Source: Frondihabitans sp. (GTDB taxonomy: Bacteria; Actinomycetota; Actinomycetes; Actinomycetales; Microbacteriaceae). From it: a stretch of DNA of 8,707 nt. Below are positions 1 to 6,441 of the stretch, one piece after another; position 1 is the stretch's first letter, and the number at the start of each line of letters is the position of its first letter. Both the position numbers and the translations under genes were made by a program. The stretch spans positions 1 through 8,707 of the forward strand of contig JAODMX010000546.1 of NCBI GenBank assembly GCA_025464735.1, written 5' to 3'. The notes under the pieces were generated by a model. It did no database searches. It had not been told where the DNA came from and saw only the letters and a list, made by a program, of their open reading frames with translations.

Positions 1-57
1 GTTGAGTGCCGTCGTGATGAGCTCCTCGCGGAGCCCTGGGGTCAGCGCGTCGTCCAT
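1..57 (-). CDS. 5' end of a minus-strand gene running off the left edge (partial)
   Basis: An ATG at 57-55 on the minus strand opens a frame that stays open to base 1, giving 19 codons: MDDALTPGLREELITTALN. The peptide has ordinary amphipathic protein composition, and the gene would be divergent from the NERD gene at 134 with 76 bases between them. A TAGAGT box on the minus strand (84-79) could be its -10 element, and a weak GAGG lies just before the ATG. The motif 'L-x-P-G-L-x-E-x-L-x-T-x-x-L' vaguely recalls the N-terminus of DUF3427-type helicases, which are common in defence islands. Nineteen residues cannot establish that, so no function is assigned. Confidence 0.5.
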   Translation of the reverse strand, partial: MDDALTPGLREELITTALN

Positions 58-133
58 GCCTCAGCCAAACCGAGCGCGACTCTATCGGGCCTGTCGGCTG
101 GTGCTGTCCGCCTCAGCGTGTAGCACATGCGAG

Positions 134-916
134 ATGTTGCGCCGCAAGCGCCGCCGTCCGCGCGCCGGGACCTACGCCGAAGCTCGCTACCAGCGCGGAC
201 TGGCCACCTGGAAGCGGAAGACGCGACCGATTCGTGCGCTGCTGCTTGGCCCGTTCATCATCGGGGGGACGGCCGTGCTCGTGAGCGGCGGAGATCGCTT
301 CTCGTGGTTCGCGGGAGCGATCGCCGGGGTGTTCACTGGCTTGTGGATCGCGGTTGGCGAGACTGCTCCGCGCTACATCGAGACATGGCGAGACGGCGCG
401 GAAGGCGAGCGAAAGACCGAGAAGGCCTTGCTGCCGCTTGAACGCGACGGTTGGATCATCGTCCACGATGTTCAGGCCCGTTACGGCAACTACGACCACA
501 TCGCGGTCGGCCCAGGCGGAGTATTCCTCATCGAGAGCAAGAACCTCATGGGAATAACCGAAATCCGCGACGGCGTCGTCCTGCTGCAGCGCAGACACGA
601 CCCTGACGCAGTCGAGCGCTTCGAGCGCATCCGCGGCAGAGCTCTCAGCGCCGCCTACCGGATCAAAGAAGACATCCACTCCCGCACCCGAGAACGCGTA
701 TGGGTCCAAGCGGTCGTTGTCTTCTGGTCTGACTTCCCCCAGGGCTTCATCGAAGAACAGCGCTGCGTCTACGTCTACGGCAAGCGCCTGCGCGGTTGGC
801 TTGAAGAACGCCCCCAACGGCTATCGGTCGGGCGGGTCGCGGCGATCGGCGCAGCGATTCAACAGCTCGCCGAGGAGCAGGCCGCCGGTATTGAAGCGAT
901 CTCCCAGGAGTCGTAG
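134..916 (+). CDS. Membrane-anchored NERD-domain (nuclease-related) protein
   Basis: This 260-residue protein starts with a very basic tail (MLRRKRRRPR). Two hydrophobic, probably membrane-spanning segments follow at about residues 34-52 and 56-75. The NERD domain runs from about residue 88. It shows the family's G-x-E-G-E-x-x-x-x-x-L opening (about 88-99), then D121 in 'YDHIAVGPGGVFLIESKN' with E134-S-K136, a PD-(D/E)XK-like D...E-x-K signature. NERD domains are a predicted nuclease-related fold, often found with membrane helices or helicases; their substrate is not established. The frame is open back to base 2, but the upstream stretch (Ser/Arg/Ala-rich) looks non-coding, so ATG 134 is preferred although no clear Shine-Dalgarno precedes it. 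The C-terminus (about 226-260) is helical and Ala/Gln/Glu-rich. A broken homologue lies at about 6080-6335. Confidence 0.85.
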   Translation: MLRRKRRRPRAGTYAEARYQRGLATWKRKTRPIRALLLGPFIIGGTAVLVSGGDRFSWFAGAIAGVFTGLWIAVGETAPRYIETWRDGAEGERKTEKALLPLERDGWIIVHDVQARYGNYDHIAVGPGGVFLIESKNLMGITEIRDGVVLLQRRHDPDAVERFERIRGRALSAAYRIKEDIHSRTRERVWVQAVVVFWSDFPQGFIEEQRCVYVYGKRLRGWLEERPQRLSVGRVAAIGAAIQQLAEEQAAGIEAISQES

Positions 917-997
917 GCCTTCCGTGACTACTTGTCGTGCCGTCACCCTGGATCCGTTGTCGAGCGCAAGCCCGCTGCCCGGGACGGACTTCCGCGG

Positions 998-1042
998 TAG
1001 CAAGGGCGCGATTCGAACCCGCGCGAACTTAAGGTTCTAGGT
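998..1042 (-). other. Degenerate tRNA 3'-half-like sequence (T-arm and acceptor)
   Basis: Read on the minus strand this contains GGTTCGAATC, the canonical tRNA T-loop motif. The flanking 5-nt arms GCGGG/CGCGC form four of five T-stem pairs. A 7-nt acceptor-like segment CCTTGCT and A follow. Upstream of the T-arm, GAAC-CTTAA-GTTC can form a short hairpin where an anticodon arm should be, but position 33 is not T in the best register. No 5' acceptor strand (AGCAAGG) or D-arm is visible. It is therefore a tRNA scrap, not a functional gene. Such fragments are typical of attachment sites left when elements integrate at tRNA 3' ends, but no integrase is in the window. Confidence 0.4.
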
Positions 1043-1173
1043 CGCGAACGAGTCCTCGGGACCCACCGAAATCTCCGTCGTCCGAGAACTACACGCCGGG
1101 CTGGATCGCGCCTCCCTCGAGGCAGAAGTTGAGGACACCGACGATGCCGCGGCGCGCTCCGTCCGCCACATTG

Positions 1174-1179
1174 TAAGTT
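1174..1179 (+). promoter_or_regulatory. Putative -10 box of a leaderless promoter for the DUF429-nuclease gene
   Basis: TAAGTT fits the TANNNT -10 pattern and lies 8 bases before ATG 1188. There is no Shine-Dalgarno between them. This spacing would put the transcription start at or next to the ATG, giving a leaderless mRNA. No convincing -35 hexamer is seen. The same arrangement recurs before the genes at 4142 and 8681, and more loosely before 6442. Confidence 0.4.
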
Positions 1180-1187
1180 CGCGCGCT

Positions 1188-2762
1188 ATGACCGTTCTCG
1201 GAATCGACCTCGCCGCAGGTGCGAAGAGCACGTGCGCCTGCGTGCTCGAGTCCCGCGAGAGTGCCCTCCGCGCGACGGTGTTCGCCCGCTGCGACGACAA
1301 CGCGCTGCTCGAGCTCGCCCAAGGGCGCAGGAAGGTCGCTATCGACGCGCCCTTCGGCTGGCCCAACGAGTTCGTGGACGCGTTGAACGCTCACCGCTCG
1401 GCGGAGGCGTGGCCCGCCCCTGAGCACGGTAGTCCGGAGACCTACCGTGCCTCGCTGAGCTTCCGCGCCACCGATCGCGTGGTGATGCAGACGCGCCGAC
1501 CGCTGAGCGTCTCCACCGACAAGCTGGGCGTGACCGCGATGCGGTGCGCTTTCCTGTTGCATCGCTGGTCCACAGGCGAATCCGTCGACCGAACCGGACG
1601 CGGCAAGTTCGTCGAGGTCTACCCGGCCGGCGCGCTCGTCCGCTGGGGTCTCGGCGGTTCGGGCTACAAGGGCGCCAATCACGCAGTACTCGATGACCGC
1701 CTCGACGCGGTGTTGCAGGCGCTGCCGGCGCTTGAGCTCTCGGCAGAGCATCGCGCACTATGCGCGTCGAGCCATGACGCCTTCGATGCGCTCGTCGCCG
1801 CGCTCGTCGCCCGCGCAGCGCTGCTCGGGCTCACTGACTCCCCGCCTCTCGCAAGGCGTAAGCAGGCGAAGGAGGAGGGGTGGATCCATCTGCCGCTGCG
1901 CGGCAGCTTGCCGTTCCTGGCCCGAGACAAGCCAGCAAACACCTCGAGCCCGGCCCACGCGCTCGCCGAGAACCTCGCCGTGGCCGGCGTCGAGCTCACG
2001 CCCAACGGCTACGCGACGCGGTTCAAAGATGCCGTTCTCGCGGAGTTCTCCGCGACGACCAGGGACGCCATACAGGCCGACCTCGTGGGCAAGGGCGGCT
2101 CGGAGCTCGCAGCAAGAGCGGCCGGCACACCCAAGTTCCATGCCGCCCACTCCTCGGCCGCCTTGGCGGCCAACGTGTTCGGGCCATTCCTAGACAAGCG
2201 CAACGGCATACCGCTCGGGGAGGACTACTTCACCGGTGAGACCCATCTCGAAGTCGAATGCGCGACCGGGCTTCGCGGGACTCCGCCAACGCTCGACTGC
2301 CTCGTCGACGGGCCGCGTGTCTTGGCGGTGGAGTCGAAATGCACCGAGACCTTCGGCGCGCACGCCGCGGGCTTCAGCGAGGCCTACACCAACGCGATGG
2401 CCTCGGCGCACCCGACATGGCGCGCGGAATATCACCGTCTCCGCGACGACCCCAATCGCTATCGCCACCTTGACGCTGCCCAGCTCATCAAGCACTACGT
2501 CGGGCTTCGGAACGGCTTCCCAGGCCGACCCTTGGTACTCGCGTACCTCTACTGGACGCCGACAAACAGCGACGACATCGCGGCCTGCTGCATCCACCTC
2601 GCCGAGCTCGCCGAGTTCAGCACGCACGTGAACGACCCGAATCTGCAATTCATCGCAATGTCCTACCGGGAGCTCTGGGCGGATTGGGCCTCGCCGGATC
2701 GGCCGACGTGGCTGCGTCGGCATGTCGCCTCGCTGCGGCGTCGCTACGACGTCGCCGTCTGA
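1188..2762 (+). CDS. DUF429 domain fused to a PD-(D/E)XK nuclease-like domain
   Basis: The protein has 524 residues in two parts. Residues 1-240 are a DUF429 domain, a family predicted to have an RNase H-like nuclease fold. Visible markers are GIDLA (D7), AIDAPFGWP (D53), the R-x-T-D segment at 93-96, VEVYP (E143), SSHDAFDAL (D197, D200) and the usual EEGWIHLP tail (229-236). Residues from about 255 form a second domain. It contains HSSAALAANVFGPF (321-334), an acidic strand (E355, E357) and then D370 with 'VLAVESKCTE' (E382, K384), a D-x11-E-x-K signature of the PD-(D/E)XK superfamily. The layout resembles PGN_0703-like restriction-endonuclease-fold proteins. No stop or frame break separates the domains. 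DUF429 proteins are usually free-standing at about 220-250 residues, so the fusion is notable. The frame is open upstream to 1041 but has no ATG, GTG or TTG there. ATG 1188 also fits the -10 box at 1174. Function is unknown; defence against foreign nucleic acid is inferred from neighbours. Confidence 0.85.
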   Translation: MTVLGIDLAAGAKSTCACVLESRESALRATVFARCDDNALLELAQGRRKVAIDAPFGWPNEFVDALNAHRSAEAWPAPEHGSPETYRASLSFRATDRVVMQTRRPLSVSTDKLGVTAMRCAFLLHRWSTGESVDRTGRGKFVEVYPAGALVRWGLGGSGYKGANHAVLDDRLDAVLQALPALELSAEHRALCASSHDAFDALVAALVARAALLGLTDSPPLARRKQAKEEGWIHLPLRGSLPFLARDKPANTSSPAHALAENLAVAGVELTPNGYATRFKDAVLAEFSATTRDAIQADLVGKGGSELAARAAGTPKFHAAHSSAALAANVFGPFLDKRNGIPLGEDYFTGETHLEVECATGLRGTPPTLDCLVDGPRVLAVESKCTETFGAHAAGFSEAYTNAMASAHPTWRAEYHRLRDDPNRYRHLDAAQLIKHYVGLRNGFPGRPLVLAYLYWTPTNSDDIAACCIHLAELAEFSTHVNDPNLQFIAMSYRELWADWASPDRPTWLRRHVASLRRRYDVAV

Positions 2763-2852
2763 GCAGCATCCTCCACACGATCCGTGGCTGTCGTGCATCG
2801 CGCGGAATGGCAGGTACGGGGGCACCGCGCGGGACACTCCGGCCGACATGGT

Positions 2853-2856
2853 AGGA
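2853..2856 (+). promoter_or_regulatory. Ribosome binding site deciding start GTG 2865
   Basis: AGGA lies 8 bases before GTG 2865. It favours this start over the in-frame GTG at 2784, whose encoded 27-residue extension is His/Arg/Gly-rich and looks untranslated. No comparable Shine-Dalgarno precedes 2784. Confidence 0.5.
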
Positions 2857-2864
2857 ATCGCGCT

Positions 2865-3665
2865 GTGAAGGGATTCGATTGGCAGGCTGGCCTTGACTTC
2901 GAGGTCCGCTCCGTTGAGGCATTCCGGGACGTCCGCCAGCGCGGCCAGGGAGTGATTGTTATCGCTGACGTAGCGCGCGACGAGCCGATCGCGCACAAAC
3001 CATCCTGCTGGACACTCACCGACGATCACTTCGTCAAGAAGGTCGTCGAGATGGGCGGCAAGAACGGCCGTTACTACCACTTCCCGCACCTGGCTCTGGC
3101 GCAATCGACGATCGGGGCGAGGCCGTGCAGACACTGCGCACCAGCAGGTGGCTCTGCCATAACGCCTGCTGCAGGTCACAGGCGCACTCCGGCCAGCGGC
3201 AACGCGGACCAGTCCGTCGGAGGCAACGCTCCTATCCCCCTCGACGAGAACGCCGTCGTCGCCGCGGTGTGCGCCGCGTTGACCGCCCACGGCTTTGAGA
3301 TCCGGGCACGTGCCCACACGACCCAGACTGGACCGGACATCGTCGCCTCTCGAGAAGACGTCGAGCTCTACGTGGAGGCTAAGGGCGCCACTAGCTCTCG
3401 GGTTGGGTCGAAGCGGTACGGGCGCGCGTATGGCTCCACCGACGCACGGATAAACGTTGCGGAGGCGTTATACACGGCAGTCGCCGTTCGCACCCGCCAC
3501 ACCGGTGTCGCGGTCGTCCGTGCCGCGGTCGCGCTCCAGGACGACCAGTTGCACCGGCGGTTGGTAGCGCCTCTCGAACCCTCGATGGACGACCTTAGGA
3601 TTGGACGGTTCTGGGTGCATGCCGGAACCGGGGAGGTTGCCCTCGACGCTCCGTGGGAATGGTGA
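2865..3665 (+). CDS. Predicted PD-(D/E)XK nuclease with an N-terminal putative zinc-binding domain
   Basis: With the GTG start the protein has 266 residues. The N-terminal part (about 1-92) contains H44-x3-C48, then a 'GGKNGRYYHF' strand-like segment (64-73), then C88-x2-C91 in 'RPCRHC'. These four residues could form one zinc site. Residues 92-125 are a Gly/Ala/Pro-rich linker. The C-terminal domain begins near 'LDENAVVAAVCAAL' and carries 'QTGPDIV' (D158) and 'ELYVEAKG' (E171, K173), the D...E-x-K signature of Mrr-like and other PD-(D/E)XK nucleases. A conserved-looking 'RINVAEALYTAVAV' helix follows (about 195-208). It lies 102 bases after the DUF429 fusion on the same strand, so co-transcription is likely. 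I do not recognise a named family. A modification- or end-recognising N-terminal domain joined to a nuclease is a plausible but unproven reading. Confidence 0.75.
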   Translation: MKGFDWQAGLDFEVRSVEAFRDVRQRGQGVIVIADVARDEPIAHKPSCWTLTDDHFVKKVVEMGGKNGRYYHFPHLALAQSTIGARPCRHCAPAGGSAITPAAGHRRTPASGNADQSVGGNAPIPLDENAVVAAVCAALTAHGFEIRARAHTTQTGPDIVASREDVELYVEAKGATSSRVGSKRYGRAYGSTDARINVAEALYTAVAVRTRHTGVAVVRAAVALQDDQLHRRLVAPLEPSMDDLRIGRFWVHAGTGEVALDAPWEW

Positions 3666-4127
3666 ACCCTCCAGTCGAAGGACAGCGCGCGGAGTGTCGT
3701 CTCGGGCAAGGGGGACAGCGCTGCGCGGCTCGGACGGGCGGGCGCGACGCGCCTGGCCGTATACGGCAGCGGCGACCCGGCCGAACCCGGTCAGGCAGGG
3801 ACGGAGAGAAACGCCCGTAGACCGTCTCGCGGCGCGCGCTGCCGTCGCTTTCCGGGCACGGCGGAAGGCGCCCATTCCGAGGGGACCGATCTATCCATAA
3901 TGGCGCCTCGAACGAGCAAAGGCCCCTGCCAAGCGTGGGCGTTCGCATAGTCGGGGCGAGGATTCGAACCCGCGACCTTCGAATTATGAGCGCTACCTGA
4001 CGAGGTCTGAGCACGCGGCTGTGTCGGTCTTCGGAGCTAGCGCGCAGCGCACGTCGGGCATCAACGCCGCCGCTCACGGGCGTTTCGCTTTCTGACTCCC
4101 TCAGTCGCGGGCTTTTGGCATCGCGAA
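3666..4127. other. Intergenic region without a supported gene
   Basis: No frame here looks coding. The translations are Arg/Pro/Ala-rich shadows and do not resemble families I know. The region holds a 12-bp perfect palindrome GCCGTATACGGC (3756-3767). It also holds an imperfect inverted repeat (GGCGCCCATT at 3867-3876 with AATGGCGCC at 3899-3907) and the tRNA-Met-like scrap described separately. Dyads of this size are expected by chance in GC-rich DNA, so neither is assigned a function. No U-tract terminator was found after the nuclease gene that ends at 3665. Confidence 0.6.
3952..3998 (-). other. Degenerate tRNA-Met-like 3' half (anticodon triplet CAT)
   Basis: Read on the minus strand, CTCATAA (an anticodon loop with CAT) is followed by TTCGA, AGGTC, GCGGG, TTCGAAT, CCTCG, CCCCGAC and T. 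This is the order and spacing of anticodon 3' stem, variable loop, T-arm and acceptor strand in a tRNA. The T-stem pairs poorly beyond three positions. The 5' anticodon stem (TAGCG) mismatches TTCGA, and no GTCGGGG acceptor strand lies upstream. A D-arm-like GCTCAG...GGTAGCGC is present but too long (about 23 bases). The mix suggests a chimeric or decayed tRNA 3' end. It shares the 14-mer GATTCGAACCCGCG (plus strand) and the orientation with the scrap at 998-1042, but that 14-mer is generic tRNA T-arm sequence. It does not look like a working tRNA. Confidence 0.45.
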
Positions 4128-4133
4128 TAACAT
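4128..4133 (+). promoter_or_regulatory. Putative -10 box of a leaderless promoter for the GmrSD-like gene
   Basis: TAACAT matches TANNNT and sits 8 bases before ATG 4142, the same spacing as before the gene at 1188. It supports ATG 4142 over the in-frame TTG at 4115, because that TTG would lie upstream of the likely transcript start. No Shine-Dalgarno and no clear -35 were found. Confidence 0.4.
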
Positions 4134-4141
4134 CGGCTCGC

Positions 4142-6013
4142 ATGGAGATCATCCCGGACAAGCGCAAGGTAACCGGCCTCGTGGAGGCGGCTTACGAGGG
4201 CAAGATCTGCCTTCCGAACTTCCAACGCGACTTCGTGTGGACCCGTGAGGAGGTGGCCGACCTCGTGCGGTCCATCGTCCGCGGGTACTTCATCGGGTCG
4301 CTGCTCCTCCTACGTTGCGACCCAAACAACCCTCCGTTCGCCCCGGTCTTTCTGAGGGGGGCGAACTCCCCCTCCCGAGAGCCGCGGCCCGAGCTACTGA
4401 TTCTCGACGGCCAGCAGCGGCTGTCGTCGCTGATCTACGCGCTCACGGCGCCAGACCTCTCCCTCAAGGACTCGAGCCAGCGACGGTGGTTCTTCGTGAA
4501 CCTCGACGTCCTCCTGAACGAGCCAGACAGCGACGACGTCGTATTTGACCGAGCGAAGCGCGAACTTCGAGGCCTCGATTCCGCGGAGACGCAATACAAA
4601 CAGCGCATGCTGCCATGCACGGTGCTCCTGACGCAGCAGGGCTTCTACCGATGGCGCGACGGCTTTGAGGACTGGCTCCGACAGGATGATCCGAGCACGC
4701 TCGACCAGTACCGGTCAGAGTGGCGCGACGGTTGGACGACCGCCGTCTCGGCATTTCAGACGTTCGAGGCTCCGCTCGTGGAGTTGCCGCGCGTAGATGA
4801 CTCAGACAGCGAATCGATTGGCCGGGTCTGCGCGATCTTTGAGAAGTTGAACTCGACCGGAGTCGACCTGTCGGTCTATGACCTGCTGACTGCCCGTTTG
4901 TACCGGTCCGGCATCCGGCTGCACGATCTGTGGAAGGACGCCGTCGCTGCCCATCCGCGCCTGAGGCAGTGGTCGAAGGGCAAGGCGGATGAGCACAAGT
5001 TCGGTGTCCTCGTGCTCCGCACTCTCGCTCTTCTTCGAGGACTGGATCCCAAACCACGGATTCTCATTGATCTATCGCCGATCGACTTCGAAGCTGACTG
5101 GCGACGCGCCGCAGCAGCCATTGACAGGGCCTTGCAGCTGACCACGCTTGTGGCGCCAGACGGGTTCGGCGTGTTTGCCGAGAAATGGCTCCCGGGATTC
5201 GGCCTCATTCCCATACTGGCCGCCCTGCGATCTGAGATCGATGACAGGAAGCTGGGCCAGAAGGAGCGCGCCGACCTCCGACGATGGTACTGGTGCAACG
5301 TGTTCATGGAGCGCTACTCGAGTGCGGTCGAGAGCAAGTCTCGAAAGGACTACGTGGAGATGACGCGGCACTGGTTCGAGGGAGGCCCCGAGCCCGAGGT
5401 CTTCCGCGAGGCGGACCGCCTTATCGGAGCTCCAGGCTTCCGAATTCGTGACTCGGCTAGCTATGCCAGCGCACGGTACAGCGGGGTCTTCTGCATTCTC
5501 GCCCTCCGCAATGCGCGCGATTGGCGTCGCGGAGAAGACATCCAACTACAGGAGCTGCAGGACCATCACATCTTCCCAAAGGCGTACCTCAAGCGCCACG
5601 GCGTCGGGAAGCGGGTCGAGGTCAATACGATCGCGAACAGGACGCTGATCTCAAACGAGACGAACGGCAGGATCAAGGACAAGGCCCCCGCCGACTACAT
5701 CCGTGACAACGAGATCTTCCCGTCTGCCGCGCGTGCCGAGCTCCTAGTGCCGCACTTCGCTGACGACGGTACGCGCCCCTTCCTCGACGCCGCAACGGAA
5801 ACGTTGACAAACGTAGAGGTAGCCGACCTCTACAGCCGTTTCGTCGCCGCTCGCGAAGCGGCGATGATCGAGGAGATCCGGCGCGCCTGCGGGATTGCGC
5901 CGGCACCTCCAGGCGCCGCACCAGAGGACGAACCCGACGAGCCTGCCGCGGATGTCAAGGACGGCACCGCGCCGCCCGATGAGACCGACGATGAGCTGGT
6001 GGAGGCCGTGTAG
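4142..6013 (+). CDS. GmrSD-like type IV restriction protein (DUF262 plus DUF1524/HNH)
   Basis: The protein has 623 residues. The N-terminal DUF262 domain shows 'LPNFQRDFVW' (QRDFVW at 28-33), 'LILDGQQRLSSL' (DGQQR at 89-93) and the family's 'FEKLNSTGVDLSVYDL' (N237-S-T-G). DUF262 has a ParB/sulfiredoxin-like fold that hydrolyses nucleotide triphosphates in GmrS-type proteins. The C-terminal DUF1524 nuclease domain has the His-Me/HNH signature 'LQDHHIFPKAYL' (H475, H476, P479) followed by N499 and N508 in 'IANRTLISNETN'. In GmrSD enzymes this pair of modules cuts DNA with glucosylated hydroxymethylcytosine. This branch is only generally related, so the modification it senses is unknown. The last 35 or so residues are Pro/Asp/Glu-rich and probably disordered. 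Key residues of both domains are present, so it should be functional. It stands alone, with no methylase nearby, as expected for type IV systems. Confidence 0.85.
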   Translation: MEIIPDKRKVTGLVEAAYEGKICLPNFQRDFVWTREEVADLVRSIVRGYFIGSLLLLRCDPNNPPFAPVFLRGANSPSREPRPELLILDGQQRLSSLIYALTAPDLSLKDSSQRRWFFVNLDVLLNEPDSDDVVFDRAKRELRGLDSAETQYKQRMLPCTVLLTQQGFYRWRDGFEDWLRQDDPSTLDQYRSEWRDGWTTAVSAFQTFEAPLVELPRVDDSDSESIGRVCAIFEKLNSTGVDLSVYDLLTARLYRSGIRLHDLWKDAVAAHPRLRQWSKGKADEHKFGVLVLRTLALLRGLDPKPRILIDLSPIDFEADWRRAAAAIDRALQLTTLVAPDGFGVFAEKWLPGFGLIPILAALRSEIDDRKLGQKERADLRRWYWCNVFMERYSSAVESKSRKDYVEMTRHWFEGGPEPEVFREADRLIGAPGFRIRDSASYASARYSGVFCILALRNARDWRRGEDIQLQELQDHHIFPKAYLKRHGVGKRVEVNTIANRTLISNETNGRIKDKAPADYIRDNEIFPSAARAELLVPHFADDGTRPFLDAATETLTNVEVADLYSRFVAAREAAMIEEIRRACGIAPAPPGAAPEDEPDEPAADVKDGTAPPDETDDELVEAV

Positions 6014-6079
6014 CGACCAGGGCGCTCACCAGAGCGGCCGTTCAATCGGAATTTCGGATACGCGGTCTGCGGCACCGTC

Positions 6080-6335
6080 TTACTGGGAGCGCTGAGCGGG
6101 CGATAGCGAACCGTGGAGGCTGGCAGTCGTTCGCGCGACCTGGTCTGGCGAGAAGGTGGCCGGCCGGCCGACGACACGGGCCAGACTCTTCCCACGCACC
6201 CACGCGAGACCTAGGGCTCTCGATCGGGATCCGCTCGAAAGCACCCCACAGGACCACGACAGGCTGCACCCACAGGCCGGCAAGTTCGCTTCCCAGCAGC
6301 CTTGCGGCGAGCCGCGCTGCTCTCGGTAGGCGGTG
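6080..6335 (-). pseudogene. Frameshifted 3' remnant of a second NERD-domain gene
   Basis: From about 6330 down to 6210, one minus-strand frame reads '...AARLAARLLGSELAGLWVQPVVVLWGAFE...'. This matches the 'VWVQAVVVFWSDF' strand of the intact NERD gene at 134-916 (its residues 189-201). Near 6205-6215 the homology moves to another frame, which reads '...LAWVRGKSLARVVGRPATFSPDQVARTTASLHG...' and ends at a TAA (6082-6080). That corresponds to 'VYVYGKRLRGWLEERPQRLSVGRVAAIGAAIQQL' in the intact protein. The catalytic half (DHIAV...ESK region) is missing, and homology stops near 6335, where the DNA leading to the ParA gene begins. It is a decayed, truncated paralogue or homologue. A single sequencing error could explain the frameshift but not the loss of the N-terminal half. 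Confidence 0.65.
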
Positions 6336-6350
6336 AGCACCGTGGTGCTC
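6335..6350. repeat. Perfect 7-bp-arm dyad (GAGCACC GT GGTGCTC)
   Basis: The 16-base dyad lies 91 bases before the ParA-like gene and at the point where recognisable NERD-remnant sequence ends. A two-base centre is too small for a hairpin terminator. The symmetry fits a dimeric DNA-binding protein, for example an operator or a partition-type site for the adjacent ATPase module. A dyad of the same design occurs at 8603-8618. About one such dyad is expected by chance in GC-rich DNA of this length, so the assignment is weak. Confidence 0.3.
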
Positions 6351-6425
6351 GGACGGTTGCAGGAAGAGGCCATGACCGCGCGACCCCCAGCCGGGTGCCA
6401 TCACGAGTCAGTCCCCCTAATCGAC

Positions 6426-6431
6426 TACCCT
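6426..6431 (+). promoter_or_regulatory. Possible -10 box of the ParA-HEPN operon
   Basis: TACCCT fits TANNNT and lies 10 bases before ATG 6442, with no Shine-Dalgarno between. The spacing is slightly long for a strictly leaderless start at the A of ATG. A start one to three bases upstream would give an almost leaderless mRNA. No -35 is visible. Confidence 0.3.
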
Positions 6432-6441
6432 CCTGCCGCAA

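Noticed and set aside
2..133. N-terminal extension of the NERD gene back to base 2
   Set aside because: It is a Ser/Arg/Ala-rich stretch that overlaps the better minus-strand start at 57. ATG 134 begins the basic tail before the membrane helices.
998..1042. Functional tRNA gene, possibly with an unusual anticodon
   Set aside because: The 5' acceptor strand and D-arm are missing, and the anticodon loop lacks T at position 33 in the best register.
1041..1187. In-frame open stretch upstream of the DUF429 start, reading like an acidic peptide (EAEVEDTDDAAARSV)
   Set aside because: There is no ATG, GTG or TTG in it, a stop lies at 1038-1040, and the -10-like TAAGTT sits inside it. It is not part of the DUF429 family.
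1089..1751. Minus-strand frame whose end reads GIVGVLNFCLEGGAIQPGV
   Set aside because: Most of it mirrors the DUF429 domain. The last 25 codons look protein-like and could be a gene remnant, but they are too short and match nothing I can name.
2784..2864. GTG 2784 as the start of the second nuclease gene
   Set aside because: The added 27 residues are His/Arg/Gly-rich, and a well-spaced AGGA precedes GTG 2865.
2190..3317. Long minus-strand open frame (375 codons) opposite the DUF429 fusion and the second nuclease
   Set aside because: It has shadow composition rich in Arg, Val and Gly, no recognisable motif, and both underlying plus-strand genes have clear catalytic motifs.
3756..3767. 12-bp palindrome GCCGTATACGGC
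   Set aside because: Several such palindromes are expected by chance in 8.7 kb of GC-rich DNA, and it has no positional relation to a start codon.
3867..3907. Imperfect inverted repeat GGCGCCCATT / AATGGCGCC
   Set aside because: It has a 22-base loop, one bulge and no T-tract, so it is neither a convincing terminator nor a convincing element end.
3952..4030. Functional tRNA-Met
   Set aside because: The anticodon stem and T-stem mismatch, the D-arm is too long and there is no matching 5' acceptor strand.
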